From Nemophila menziesii (Eukaryota; Streptophyta; Magnoliopsida; Boraginales; Hydrophyllaceae): 64,000 nt of DNA. The stretch is from NCBI GenBank assembly GCA_029959085.1, contig JARWIR010000013.1:11781186-11845185 (forward strand), written 5' to 3'. A program made the translations under genes and the position numbers. Shown here in pieces: positions 11,185 through 22,539 of this stretch. A model generated the notes under the pieces. That model was given only the letters and a program-made list of their open reading frames with translations, did no database searches and was not told the DNA's origin. Position 1 is the stretch's first letter; every line of letters begins with the position of its first letter.

Positions 11185-14100
11185 TTAACCTATGCCTAAC
11201 TTCGAGAAATGAGTCAACAGGTTGTCAGCGTTAACGTAATTCCCGAATGCCCTGTGTCTGGCCCCTTTTGCTAGAAGATCGGCTCTTACGTTGAATCTTT
11301 GTGGAATATGTTTGAAGTAAACCGGTCCGGACTCCCGTGCTAGTTGCTGGATGTGGTTTATCCACAGTCTGAACTCCCATCTAGCTACCGACACTTGCTG
11401 GATACCTCGAATGAGGTCGAGGTTGTCAGAGAAAATATTTTTCTCTATATTTGGACATTCTTTTCCAATATCGAGAGCTATAATAATTGTCCGCGCCTCC
11501 CCAATGCTAATGTTGTTACAATTAGTCGTGGTACCGTGTTTGATCTGTGATCCGTTGGTTTTATTATGTTGTAATACTCCAATCCCAGTAGGTAAATGCG
11601 GTTGCATGAAGGATGCGTCACAAGAGAACGCGATTTCTGTATTAAAATCGAGATATGTAGTCATAGTCGTCACAGTATCGGGGTGAATGGGATGAAAAGA
11701 ATTTTTGTACCATTCACTCCCAAAGTGCTCTTGAATGTTGATAGTCGTGATTCGAATAATCTCTGTAGAATCTACTTCGGAGTTTGAATGTCTGCTACGC
11801 ATTTTCGCTTTCCAGATGTTCCATATCATAAGTAGAAGATACGAGATAACTACTTCCTTCTTCCATCCTCCGTCTGTATAGGTTTTTATTATATTCAGGA
11901 TCCAATCCCCAAGATCCGATTCTATTGGTGCAATATGGATTTGTAGTGCATAACCTGCCCATATGCGTTTAGATAACCCGCGGGTTAGCAGTAGGTGTTC
12001 GACAGTTTCCTGTTCCGCGCAACACCATCGACAGTTACTTTGTACGTCACACTTCCGGGTTTCAAGATTTGTACCTGTCTTGATAGCATTATTGCAAGCT
12101 TTCCAAGAAAAAATTCTAACCTTAGTTGGGACGTTTGACCACCAGATTTTCTTCCAGAGTATATTCTCAGTTGGAATACCAGTTGATTGATGTGGTGCCT
12201 CGTAATTGGCATGGTTAGTAAGAATTTTGTACCCCGTTTTCGTCACGTAGTCGCCGTGTTTTGAGTGGGGCCAAATGAATTTGTCGGTGGATTCAGTCAA
12301 GAAAACCTTCTCCCTAAGTATAACTGGAACAATAGGACTTGGAAGTAAATTGCTTAGTAGTTTCGTGTGCCAGATTGTAGTATTTGATCCATAGCTCATT
12401 CAGCTTTTCAAGTTTACAACCTTGTGGTTGTTCTAGTTTTCATGGAGAATCTAGCCATTTATCTTTCCAAATATTAATCGATTTTCCGTCCCCTATCTGA
12501 AATTTCCCATATTGTTTTAACATATCTCTACCCTCAATTAAACTTGCCCAGGACCATGTTCGAGATTGTCTTAACTTGACGGCAAGAAAAGTAGTTTTCG
12601 GAAAATAAATACCTTTAAGGAGACGTGCTGCAAGAGTGTCTAGGTTGTAAAGAATTCGCCATGCCTGCGCTACAAGTAGAGTCGTGTTCATCCGTTTAAA
12701 ATCTTTAAAGCCCATGCACCCGATAAGTTTGCTGATAGCTACTTTTTCCCACGCTAGCCAATGTATTCTTGTTTTGTCACCTGAATTCCACCAAAAATTC
12801 GAGATAGTGGAGATTAATTTGTTACAGAATGTAACCGGGAATAAGGAGATCGACATGGAGTAAGATGGTAACGCCTGAAGAACCACTTTGATGAGGATTT
12901 CCTTGCCTCCTTCCGATAGTAAATGTGCCTTCCTTCCGCCAATCTTAGCAAAACAACTTTCCGCGATCCATTGTAACGACTCGACCTTCGATTGTTTGTG
13001 GCAGAGTGGGATTCCAAGGTATTTCCCAAGGTCTTCTTTTTCTTAAATCGCTAATCGGGTTGTCACTTGTCTCTTTATCGAGTCTGGTGTATCTTTGCTA
13101 AAATAAATCGATGATTTTTGATAATTTATTCGTTGACCGAAACACTTACAGTAATTTAAAATGCAATCCTCAAACTTCCTATTACATTATCTTCCAGGGT
13201 AAGAAAGAACAGAGAATCATCTGCAAATAAAAGGTTAGAAACATCTGGACAATTTCTTGTAATCTGTATCCCTTTAAGCGTGTTATGTTTTATCTTAAAA
13301 TCGATGAAGCTAATGAGAGACCCAGTCATAAGAAAGAATAAAAAATGGGATAGAGGGTCACCTTGTCTTAATCCCCTTTGTGGTGAGAATTTGCGTAATC
13401 GGTCTCCGTTAAAATTTAATTGCAAGGTAACCGAGAATAAGCAATTCGAGACCCACATAATCCATTGAAAATGAAAGCCTAATTTATGTAGAACAAGTAA
13501 TAAGAAATCCCAACGTACCTGGTCATATGCTTTGGCCATGTCAAGCTTAATTGTCGCCATTGGTTTGGGATTTTTCCGTTTCTTTTTCATGTAAAATGAG
13601 AGCTCCTGAGCGACGAGAATATTGTCCTGAATTGCACGACCTTTGATGAAAGTTGTTTGGGTCAGTGATATGATGTAGGGAATGAATTCCTGTAGTCTGT
13701 TTGCTAATATCTTTGCAATAATTTTATAGCCAAAATTGACGCATGAGATTGGTCTGTAAGCCCCTACTCCCTCTTGGTCATTACCATTAGGTATCAGGGT
13801 AATCAGTGTGTTGTTGAGAGTGTCGAAATATATATTATTATTGAAAAAGTCTTGAATCATGAAGAACACGTCATATTTCATAATATGCAAAAAATCTTGA
13901 TAGAACTTACCCTTAAGACCGTCGGGTCCAGGCGCTTTGTTTGGTGACATATCAAACAATGCTTGTCGTACTTCCTCCATAGTCGGCTGTCGAAGGAGTT
14001 TATCGTTCATTACTTGGGTAACTTTCTGCGGTATCCCTTCCAAGGCGTCTGTCATTTCGTCATAGTTGTGTTCTTGAAACAGATCCTGATAATATTTCTG

Positions 14101-15284
14101 GAAACCATCCCTAACTTCCGATGCTTCCTCAATCCAGACACCTTGAGTATTTTTAATTCGATAGATTCTGTTGATATTCCTTCAAGCGATTGTTGCTAAG
14201 AAAAATAATTTTGTATTCCTATCCCCATACTTTATCCATCCTTTCCTTTCTCTATCGTACCAATATTTCTCCTCAGCTTCATACGTCTTTTTAATTTCCT
14301 GTTTAATTGTCATTTGTTCATGTAGAGAATGGTGTGTGACTGGTTGTTCTTCCAGAAGAATCAATGTATCCGTCAAAGCTTTAATTTTGAGGGTGTTGTT
14401 ATGAAACGTTGGTCTACTCCATGATGTTTGAGAATTAATTGTATTTTGCTTTTTCCCCATGAATTTTGGTAGTGAGGGTGTTGTACCGGGGTTCCCTCAT
14501 GTCGTCTTGATCACCTCTTCACATTGTTCGTGTTCTATCCACATAGTCTCAAACTTAAACCACTTCTTCCCTTGAAATCGGGACCGATCAGAATGGAGAA
14601 TCAATGGGCAGTTGTCCGATCCAATTGCCGGTGGGATTGATACCTGAGCGCTCGGATACCTAGTTAACCAATCATTAGAAGCAAATGCTCGATCAAGTTT
14701 GACCTTGACGGTCTTATCAAGACTCTGATTAGTCCAAGTGAAGTAAATACCTCTAGAATGAATTTCAGTAAGACCGTTATTCGATATAAAGAAATTGAAA
14801 GTTTGAATGCGATTATAATTATGAGGGGTATGACTAAGTTTTCAGATGAATGTAATATATCATTAAACTCACCAATTAGAATACAGGGTGTATTAAGGTT
14901 TTTATTCCATATTGAAATGTCCTCCCAAAGTTTTAGGTGTTGGTCGAGATCGTTAGGGGCATGTACACACACAATATAGTAAGGAAAACGTGATTCATTA
15001 ATATACAATATTACAAAATGTTGACTAGATGTGATAACTTCTAGTCTAATATCCGAATTCCACAAAACCAAAATTCCCCTGGAATGAAAGGCTGTCCCGA
15101 TAGGGTCCTTAACAATGGTATTAGAGTAGTTAAAGTTTTTCAAAACCCCAGGAGCATCTATAGCGCGAAGCATAGTTTCAAAAAGACACGCCATTCCTGG
15201 CTTAAACCTATTTACTAAGGACTTTAGATTAGAAATTGTCAGAGGAGCCTGAATCCCCTGGCAATTCCAGACACAAGTGTTCAT
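11185..15284 (-). pseudogene. LINE ORF2 (endonuclease, reverse transcriptase, zf-RVT, RNase H), broken
   Basis: Endonuclease starts at 15284 with MNTCVWNCQGIQ, typical of plant LINE EN, and includes ILIGEFNDI near 14860. RT is the longest clean part (14055-13156): NKAPGPDGLKGKFYQ, YRPISCVNFGYKIIAKIL, FIKGRAIQDNILVAQE, GLRQGDPLSHFLFFL, and the catalytic LLFADDSLFF. The thumb and connection lie in 12886-12440 (NFWWNSGDKTRIHWLAW). A long open stretch 12399-11185 carries the zinc motif (CRWCCAEQETVEHLL) and an RNase H with FSCDASF, GEARTIIIAL, FSDNLDLI and NVRADLLAKGA. At least four frame breaks separate these parts, so the product cannot be made in one piece. Confidence 0.9.
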
Positions 15285-15367
15285 TTTCCCCTCGCGGTCA
15301 CTTTCTCGGGGTGACCGCGACCCATAACACCAATCTTAACACCTCTAACAGTCTTAAACTTTCCTTT

Positions 15368-15865
15368 CTACTTCAGTTTATCTTGAACCTCGGCTTCACC
15401 GCTGTCTGTTTCTCGGTCCTCGTCCCCCATTGCAACACCACTTGCTGTATAATTAGAATTTCCGCTAATAGTATGATGAGTAAGAGGAGTTGAATGACTT
15501 AGATGGATGTATCGAAGAACATTTCTGGTGGAGAGGTAGATGTGGTAATTTAAGATAAAGGGCTGGTGTATCAAAAAAGATGGAATACTGATGATATAAG
15601 TAGCAGAAGGGGAGTACAGTGAATCTCCACTATCAAAGATGCATGTGAGATCATTGGACCCCTTCGTCTGAACCAAAAGCTGACGCGAGCTGTGATGTTG
15701 CCACCTTTTCAAACTCATCACACGGAGTATGCATGTGGGCCACCTGTCGAGCACACCCATGCAAATAGAAGGTGGATAAAGTTCGAAAAAGCGGTTATAT
15801 TCTGAAGTCAATGAAAAAGTACGAGAAATATTTGTGAAGTTAAGATAGATTTTATTCTTGTACAT
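15368..15865 (-). pseudogene. Probable C-terminal remnant of LINE ORF1
   Basis: A 165-codon open frame directly upstream of the ORF2 start on the same strand. It has no zinc knuckle or other motif I recognise. It ends in an acidic run (MGDEDRETDSGEAEVQ) about 80 bases before ORF2, which is where ORF1 of such elements ends. The call rests mainly on position; it could also be a chance open frame. Confidence 0.4.
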
Positions 15866-16004
15866 ATGATTATTAAAATGGGTCTTAATGGGCCCGAGAA
15901 GGTGGGTCTGTTTTTTAAGGAAGTGAAAACACCAAATTTTAGTCCCAACTAAGAGTCCATTACGCGCTATAAAAAGATTTCTTATATTCTTGGGCTTAAT
16001 CCTC

Positions 16005-16388
16005 TTAACTATTAGATCGATTAATTAAATATTTATTCCGATATTCTATGTATAGAAAATTTTGAGAAACTAAAAAGGAACCTGTTGTACTGAAGTTGTG
16101 CATGGCATGAATCCAGTTGTTACCACCTTTTACAATTGTTACAGATAAACCCTTAACCAGCTGCGTCATCATGTCCGTGCAACCAAGGAGAAGCTTTTCC
16201 ATGGAGCCTCGTATTTCCTGATTGTGTCGATGTACGCACACGAAGTAAACGTTAAGGTAAGCCATCGAGACGATGAGGTATAACACCATGGTGGAGAAGT
16301 TTGGTAAGCCCTGGTTTTGTTGCGACTGGAATACATCAGAAAAAAACTCATAGTATTGAATAGTAGTAGACGATGAAGAGGAAATCAC
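16005..16388 (-). CDS. Hypothetical protein, one predicted membrane segment
   Basis: A 127-codon frame starting MISSSSSTTIQYYEFF. I do not recognise it. Residues about 31-53 (TMVLYLIVSMAYLNVYFVCV) are hydrophobic enough for a membrane span; the rest is mixed, with a basic and amide-rich end. Upstream on the same strand lies a TATA-like element at 16529-16540, about 140 bases before the ATG, and a pyrimidine-rich leader. It sits immediately upstream of the minus-strand LINE, so it may be a host gene truncated by that insertion. A partly overlapping frame (16351-16169) leaves room for a frameshift. It could equally be a chance ORF. Confidence 0.35.
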   Translation of the reverse strand: MISSSSSTTIQYYEFFSDVFQSQQNQGLPNFSTMVLYLIVSMAYLNVYFVCVHRHNQEIRGSMEKLLLGCTDMMTQLVKGLSVTIVKGGNNWIHAMHNFSTTGSFLVSQNFLYIEYRNKYLINRSNS

Positions 16389-16528
16389 TAAACAGGGTTG
16401 TTAGATATGTTTGATGTTGGATAATTTGAGAAAAATGTTTGGATGAAAATGGGGTTTTACTGTAGCTAGAGAGGACAAGGTCAATCGAGAGACAAAAGTT
16501 TAGTGGCAAGTTGATTTGAAAAACCATG

Positions 16529-16540
16529 TTTATATATAAA
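16529..16540 (-). promoter_or_regulatory. TATA-like element upstream of the 16388 ORF
   Basis: The palindromic tttatatataaa lies 140 bases before the ATG of the hypothetical ORF. Because it is symmetric it gives no strand information by itself, and A/T-rich surroundings make chance matches common. Confidence 0.25.
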
Positions 16541-16544
16541 CAAT

Positions 16545-17265
16545 CTTTTTAATTATTTAATTATTTAATTTTATAAATTTTAAATAAAGAGTGGAAAAAT
16601 AAATATGACTTTATGTTGATATAATAGGACTCCTTGTGTATCAATTTTTCTCAAACCTAAACAAATATGAATAAAATTCAATTCAGATGGGCACGTTAAA
16701 TCTTCCACTTGACTCGAGATGGACACCACAATGACGAAGACCTTCTTAATGATAACTAATGAAAAAAAATATTATGAGCCATATAATTATTACAAACTTC
16801 AATAGAAAAGAGTCATATAAGTAATTATCATGATATAGTAAAGAAATTAATGAGAAAATTTGAGATCTGTTGTTTCACCTGGTAAATAGTTGTATATATT
16901 TGAAATATCATGACCAACAATATTTTTCTTTCCTGAATATAAGAAGATTTGTATAACTTGTAAACAAGATACAAAAAAGAAATACGTAATATTAAATGTT
17001 AATGTTGACGTATTTCTCTCTTTTTTGACACACATTTAATATTTCAGTCGTTTATAAGTTATTATAATCTCCCCACTTACGTTTTGGATAAAAAATTATT
17101 TTCATCTCAATATATTTATACTGTAAATATTTTACCTAGTGACAACATATGTTATTATCAAGTTGACAAGTCATCAACAATCCTGAAGACGTAAATAAAA
17201 ATTAATCAATAAATCTCTTATCGGATATGAACAAATTTGTAATGATAACGATTATCACAAAGAAA
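16545..17265. other. A/T-rich intergenic stretch, nothing recognised
   Basis: No supportable gene, RNA or bounded repeat was found here. Confidence 0.5.
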
Positions 17266-17332
17266 AGCAATAAAGACCTCCGCGATTTGCGAAAACCCTA
17301 ATATCCCAAAAACAAAGAACACGACTACCTTG

Positions 17333-19290
17333 ATGGTTACATCACCACCTGTAACGTCGGGCAACCTATTGCTGCCAGAAAGATGTAATGATACCGACAT
17401 GAACACATAAAATAATGAGATACAAGGGACCGATGTTCGCATGGAAGAAGACTCACTGGAAAAATTCCCAGCCATACATGATTCTATGGAATTAATGCGA
17501 CAAGAAAAATATTAAGGTTTTGCCGCAGTGAAGGATAATGAACAAGGAAGTAGCAGCGCTACACCCTCCTCGGGTCCTGCTCCATCCATCAAAGATAGGC
17601 CCGAAAAACAAGAATAACCCGTTTGTGCCACAAAAAGCTTTAATCCGAGACCTAAATTGGGTGGCTGGATGGACTCACTAACTAGAAGTAATATGGTGAT
17701 ACCTGTGATTATTGATGTGGATGAAAACAAAGGATCTATGGACTTTGGAAGAGAGAAAAACACTAAACTCGGGGATTTGGTGGAGGATGATGTAGCAGAT
17801 GATAACAAGACAATACACATGGTGCTTCGAACTCGGGAAGAGATTCAGGTTGGTATTAGGTTATGGAGGAATACCACTGTGGTCAGTCTTTTGGGAAGAG
17901 AGGTAGGTTTTACATATTTATTAACTAAACTACGTCAAATATGGAACCCGGTTGGAAATTTAGGACTAGTTGACGTAGGACATGGCTACTATATGGTATA
18001 GTTTACGATAAGAGATGACTTCAACTTTGTTATATCCGGGGTCCTTGGATGGGTTCAGAGCATTATCTAGTTGTGCGGGGATGGACACCAAGTTTCAATG
18101 CTATTAGAAATTCCATTACAACAACTGTAACCTGGGTCTGAGTGTCCAATGTTGGAATACATAATTATACTGCGCGAATACTAAGGAAACTAGGCGATAA
18201 GATTGGTAAAACCGTTCGAATTGACGCTTTAACAAATGAGAGACTTAGGGGAAATATTGCGAGGTTAGCCGTGTAAATTGACCTTAACAAGCCTTTAAAA
18301 CCCGAAGTTCGAATCGGTTTGGATGTTTGTAGGGTAAAGTACGAAGGTCTGCACCATATTTGCTTTGATTGCGGCAAGTTTGGTCACCGAAAATAAAATT
18401 GTCCGCCAAGTGCACCTCGGAATCATGGAATTAATGGGATGGAAAATCAAATGCTATCCCATAATGATGTCAATGATAAGAGTAAGGATATTCCAAGGGA
18501 GAAGTACGGGGAGTGGATGACGGTTCGAAGAAACAATCGAGGTAATGGGAAAGCTAAAGGAATGTATGAGCAAGGGGCGAAACAGAATTTTACAGCGAAG
18601 GGTCTGAGTTCGCGTTTTGAGATGCTACGGGTAGATGAAACAGATTCAAATTTAACGGGTAATATGATGAGTTTTGAACAAGTAAGGGGTCAATCATCTA
18701 GTATGGGAGGAAAACATAATAAGGGGAAAGGATTAGCTGTTCAGAATGAGTCTCGAAGTAGAACACAAAAAGATGGAGGTCATAAGATTATTGCAGTCCC
18801 TAATTTCGAACAATAAAGGACTCTCTAATCAACAGTGGAGGTCTGAAAGTTTGCAGCAGGATCAATTTCGGGACAAACAAATGGATCAGGCAAACGTGGA
18901 AGCAGAGGTTCAGGGACAGATAAAGTCATTCACCAAAGTTCAAAAGGAGAGCAAGAATTGACAGTAATAGTACAAGGGGGCTGGTAGTAACAAAAATGGA
19001 TCAGAAGCTTTGGCTAATGATGGGAAAAATTCAAAAGTGATCAATGGCATTAAGGATATGGGTATTGGAACTGTTGGCTTACCTACAACTCCCCTACCAG
19101 CTCGGAACTTCGTGGTATAGCATCTTGGAGTTATGCGGCCATCGAACAAACCAATAACAGGTGCAGCGAATGGCGCCAACCTCCTGGAATTTGATAGAGG
19201 ACTGGGTGACGTGGAACAAGGTGCTATGGGAGGCGTGGACCAGTGTATGACTGACACTCAAGTACCTGAATCTCGCTGGTCCTAATGCTA
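17333..19290 (+). pseudogene. LINE ORF1 (DUF4283-like domain and CCHC zinc knuckle), decayed
   Basis: From the ATG at 17333 one frame can be followed to about 18003, broken only by single stop codons (after DMNT, after QEKY, after RPEKQE, after GYYMV). It carries SLLGREVGFTYLLTKLRQIW (17886-17945), the start of the DUF4283 region. Later frames give the linker (LDVCRVKYEGLHHICFDC) and the zinc knuckle CFDCGKFGHRK-NC (18361-18402, a stop replaces one residue). A basic C-terminal region follows (18439-18816, EKYGEWMTVRRNNRGNGKAK). Several of the stops are TAA where relatives would plausibly have Gln or Glu. Confidence 0.8.
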
Positions 19291-19393
19291 AATGGTGTTA
19301 AAGAGCGGTTCGATAGAGACGAGGAAATGTCTTTTTCCTTGAACTAACGCGCGTTTCGGGTATCCACTCTTCACTTTCATTTGTTTATATCTA

Positions 19394-20808
19394 ATGATGT
19401 GTACACAAGATGTTTCAAATAATAATTGGGGTAGTTATAAGCAACTCCTTAATATCTTAGTTTGGAATTGTTACGGGGCGGCAAATGAAAAATTTCGCCG
19501 TGTGGTAAGAGATATGATGGTGTCTCACATAATTTGGCTCACTGTAATAGTAGAATTGAGAATAAGCGGAGCAAAAGCCGATGAAGTTATTAATTCGTTA
19601 CAGAAGGATAATTCAATTCAGGTTGACTCTGAGTGTTATAAAGGAGGGATATGGCTTATTTGGGATGATTCAGATATTTCTGTTCAAGTTTTATTAGCGG
19701 GTCGTCAAGTAATTAATATTGAAGTAAGTCAGAAAGGTTGTCAATTGTGACTTTCTTCTGCTATATATGCGCGACCTCAACACAAGGAAAGAGAAGAGTT
19801 ATGGAGCACACTTCACCAAGCTTGTCATAACTTAACCATCTCGTGGTTATCAGTATGCGATTTCAACCAAATAGGTAAAACAGAGGATAAGAAAGGCGGG
19901 GTAGAAGGGGTAACAAGATGAATGAAAAAATTCGAGGAATGGAGGGAAAGTTGTAACTTAGTTGATTTGGGTTTCGAAGGGCCACATATTACATGGTGTG
20001 ACTCTTGGAATACGGGACATCGAATTATGAAGCCTCTGGATAGGGCATATGGTAACTCGGAATGGTTAGATTTATTTCCAAGGGCGCGGGTTATACATCT
20101 CACTCGAATACACTCTGATCACCTAAAAATCCTAATACAAGTGTGCCCGAATCTGAAACCAAAAAAACATTCGCGTCGCTTCCAATTTGAAACTGCATGG
20201 TGTCTCCACAAGGGTTTTAAAGATTTCATTGGTGAGAAATGGGAGGGAGGTAATATTAGAATTGTCCTTGGCATCAAAGGATTTCAAAAACATATAAATA
20301 AATGGAAGGTTGATAGCTTTGGTGATATTAATCGGAGGAAGCGTTCTCTCTCTGCTAGACTTCGTGGTATTCAAAAAGCCCTTCAGACTTTGTATAACTC
20401 ATCGCTCTGTTTGTTGGGTAAGAGATTAACACATGAATATGAAAGTGTGTTGAAACAAGAAGAAATTTGTGCTTTCAGAAGTCAAGGGAGTGTTGGGTCA
20501 AGAATGGGGAACAAATACTCGTTTTTATCATCTTTCTAGAATTATACGGAAAAAGAATTCGAAATGTGTTAGGTTACTGAATGAAAATAATGGTTGGGTT
20601 GAAGGCGAGGAGGAGTTGAAAGTGCTAGTTCGTGACTATTTTGTGCAGTTGTATAAGGCACCCAAAGAGATATTAGTATCTTTTCCCTCCCTCTGGTTAG
20701 TTTCGTAGGTAAGGATATAGTTCCGGCTTTAAGTGCTCCATTTTCAAGTGACGAGATTTGAGATGCAGTTTTTCAATCAAATCCGATGAAGGCTTCTGGT
20801 CCAGAGTG
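19394..20808 (+). pseudogene. LINE ORF2 N-terminal part (endonuclease and spacer)
   Basis: The endonuclease begins near LNILVWNCYGAANEKF (about 19450) and continues to GGIWLIWDDSDISVQ (19654-19689). After a stop at 19748 it resumes with WLSVCDFNQIGKTEDKKGG (19837-19898), a stop at 19919, then FEEWRESCNLVDLGFEGPHITW, RIMKPLDRAYGN and IHSDHLKILI, the last being the SDH-type catalytic His motif. The spacer toward RT continues in 20469-20708 in another frame. The copy is dead. Confidence 0.8.
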
Positions 20809-21649
20809 AATTTGAATTTTTTTAGATGATATTCCTAATTGGACAAAGCCCGTGTCAGTTATCTGTATACATTGCGATAATTAGAGTGTCATTCATAGGG
20901 CACTAAACGAGATGTATAACAGTAATCATAGACACATACGCTGTAGACACAATACCGTTAGACAAATGCTCTCAAACGGAGTCATCACAATTGATTATGT
21001 TCGATCAAAAGATAAATAGCGGATCCACTGACTAAAGGTCTATAAAGAAAGCAAGTGCGAGTGTTGTCAAGGGGAATAAATCTTAAGCATATGAAAGCTG
21101 GGTTTCCATGATGCGAACCCTACCGAGCAGAGTCGAGATCACACAATCTAAGTTCAAAGGGAAAACTAAATAATGAAATTGAAACTTGGTGCGACATGCT
21201 CTGGGGAGACCTCCCCAAACCATTCCTAGGACAAAATTAAATAGTGCTAATTGTAATAGTGGAGGATTAGTTAAACTTTTAATGTTTCTTGTATTTTCGA
21301 TAACATAATATAGAGTAATGCAGAATACTCTCGGCAAGAGACCACATATATAAATAACATGGGTAGGGCCGACCTACAAGAACTTTAAAGGTAAAATTCT
21401 CTGACGGTTATTCATGAAATACCTGGAGTTGTCCAGGGCAGTAGATGGACACATCCGTGAGAACTAAATAATGTTTGGAAGGATACTGTGTAAGTTCTGT
21501 TGACTTGGTTTACACAAAAGTTGAATAGTTCAAGATATCACGTTCACTAGTTAGCAAGTAAATTTACCGATATCCCTTCTCTCTCGTATTTAGAATTCTC
21601 TTGCATAATTTTTTCAGGGTGGTTAGTCAGTTTCCATTCATGTGGGGAT
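20808..21649 (+). pseudogene. Copia polyprotein 3' end (RNase H), second copy
   Basis: Starts with FLDDIPNWTKPVSVICIHCD (about 20819-20880), the classic Copia RNase H segment, followed by ALNEMYNSNHRHIR and HNTVRQMLSNGVITIDYVRSK. Stops are present (after IHCDN and later). From 20930 on it aligns with bases 1-784 of the window. The purine-rich tract tgtggggat precedes the LTR. The left limit is the abrupt switch from LINE RT sequence. Confidence 0.85.
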
Positions 21650-22149
21650 TGTTGGTCAAATAGGATTTTACCCAAGTGTTGACCATGTTTATGATGATAG
21701 TCGGTGACTCAATTTTAAAAAATGATTCAGATATTGATACGTTTATTCTAGCTGTAAAGATTAACGTAATATAAAAAATGTTTAGTAAACGGTGTATCTT
21801 ATATTTGATACAACGTATTGACAAGCCACCTTTTCATTTTTTATAAAGAGTTGGCCAACTCAAAAAATTTCTTTATTCAGTTTTTTAAAGCATTAAGCAT
21901 TAAAAAAAAAATTATAAGAGAGAGATAGAAAAAAGTAGCTTAATTAAGTTCATTGAAATTCTTGAAAATTCGTGTATCGGTTTCTTTTGAATAGTTTTGT
22001 CGTTGTATCCTGGAGGTTGAAACCAACAAACATAAGACACCGTTACGTGGCCTAATTACCTTAAAGACATCGGATCTAGTCTGATTCTCGACAAGTAAGC
22101 TTAGTTATTTATTTACATTTTATTTTATTTTTGCATTAGTTTTTGTCGT
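21650..22149 (+). mobile_element. Copia 3' LTR, second copy
   Basis: Opens with TGTTGGTCAAATAGG after the polypurine-like tract and matches the LTR at 785-1496, without the SINE-like block. About 500 bases. The 3' border is set where the two copies stop matching (after gcattagttttt) and is approximate. Confidence 0.7.
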
Positions 22150-22535
22150 AAAAGTAAAACCCCAGCTGGAATGGAAGAGTTCGAGTTGTTTGAGGTGATG
22201 TAGAAGACGGAGATTCCATTAGTAACAAAGGCGGAAGCTAGTATCGATTAGGGAGATGATGAAACACGCTTAAGATGCCATTAATGGCGAATTTTGAGGT
22301 TTCAAATTTAGAAAATCTGCTTAACTCTTGATACCATATTAAATTATAAGAAAGAATATATTTTGTATATTAGTAGATGAATAAAGGGTAACAAGTAGTG
22401 TTGTATAATAGAGACTAAAAACGCCTAAGATGTTGCTATACACACACATATTACATATACTCTACTAACTTTGCCTTGTAGTGTATGAGCCATACTATTG
22501 TATAAGTGAGGTGTATGTATTTTCTTGTGTATCAA
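22150..22535 (-). mobile_element. Copia-like 5' LTR end with primer-binding site and leader, minus strand
   Basis: Read on the minus strand, a probable LTR (about 22535 to 22337, rich in short stem-forming A/T blocks) ends in ataatttaata. It is followed directly by TGGTATCAAGAG (22336-22325), close to the initiator-methionine tRNA primer-binding site TGGTATCAGAGC used by Copia elements. The leader continues to about 22150. No gag or pol follows, so only the 5' end is left. The LTR start is uncertain. Confidence 0.5.
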
Positions 22536-22539
22536 CTAC

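Larger units (their letters stand above)
11130..15990 (-). mobile_element. Near-complete plant L1-type LINE, minus strand
   Basis: In order on the minus strand: an ORF1-like remnant (15865-15368), EN (from 15284), RT (14055-13156), zf-RVT and RNase H (12399-11185), a short 3' UTR, and a terminal A-rich tail (plus-strand tattttttag at about 11138-11148). This is the expected layout of a plant LINE with RNase H. The 5' border is not clear; somewhere between 15870 and 16000 is likely. Its 3' end abuts the 5' end of the truncated LINE at 9795-11064 with about 65 bases between them. Confidence 0.8.
17270..20808 (+). mobile_element. Plus-strand LINE with ORF1 and first part of ORF2, cut off at a Copia junction
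   Basis: ORF1 (17333 to about 19290) is followed by ORF2 endonuclease (from 19394) and the spacer before RT. The RT begins (SNPMKASGPE at about 20777-20806) and stops within a few codons, where the reading switches to Copia RNase H. The junction lies near 20808. No continuation of this RT on the plus strand is seen beyond 22150, so the 3' half seems lost rather than just interrupted. Confidence 0.8.

Noticed and set aside
11344..12190. Several plus-strand ORFs opposite the LINE RNase H
   Set aside because: They are antisense to a clear RNase H and zinc-finger coding region on the minus strand.
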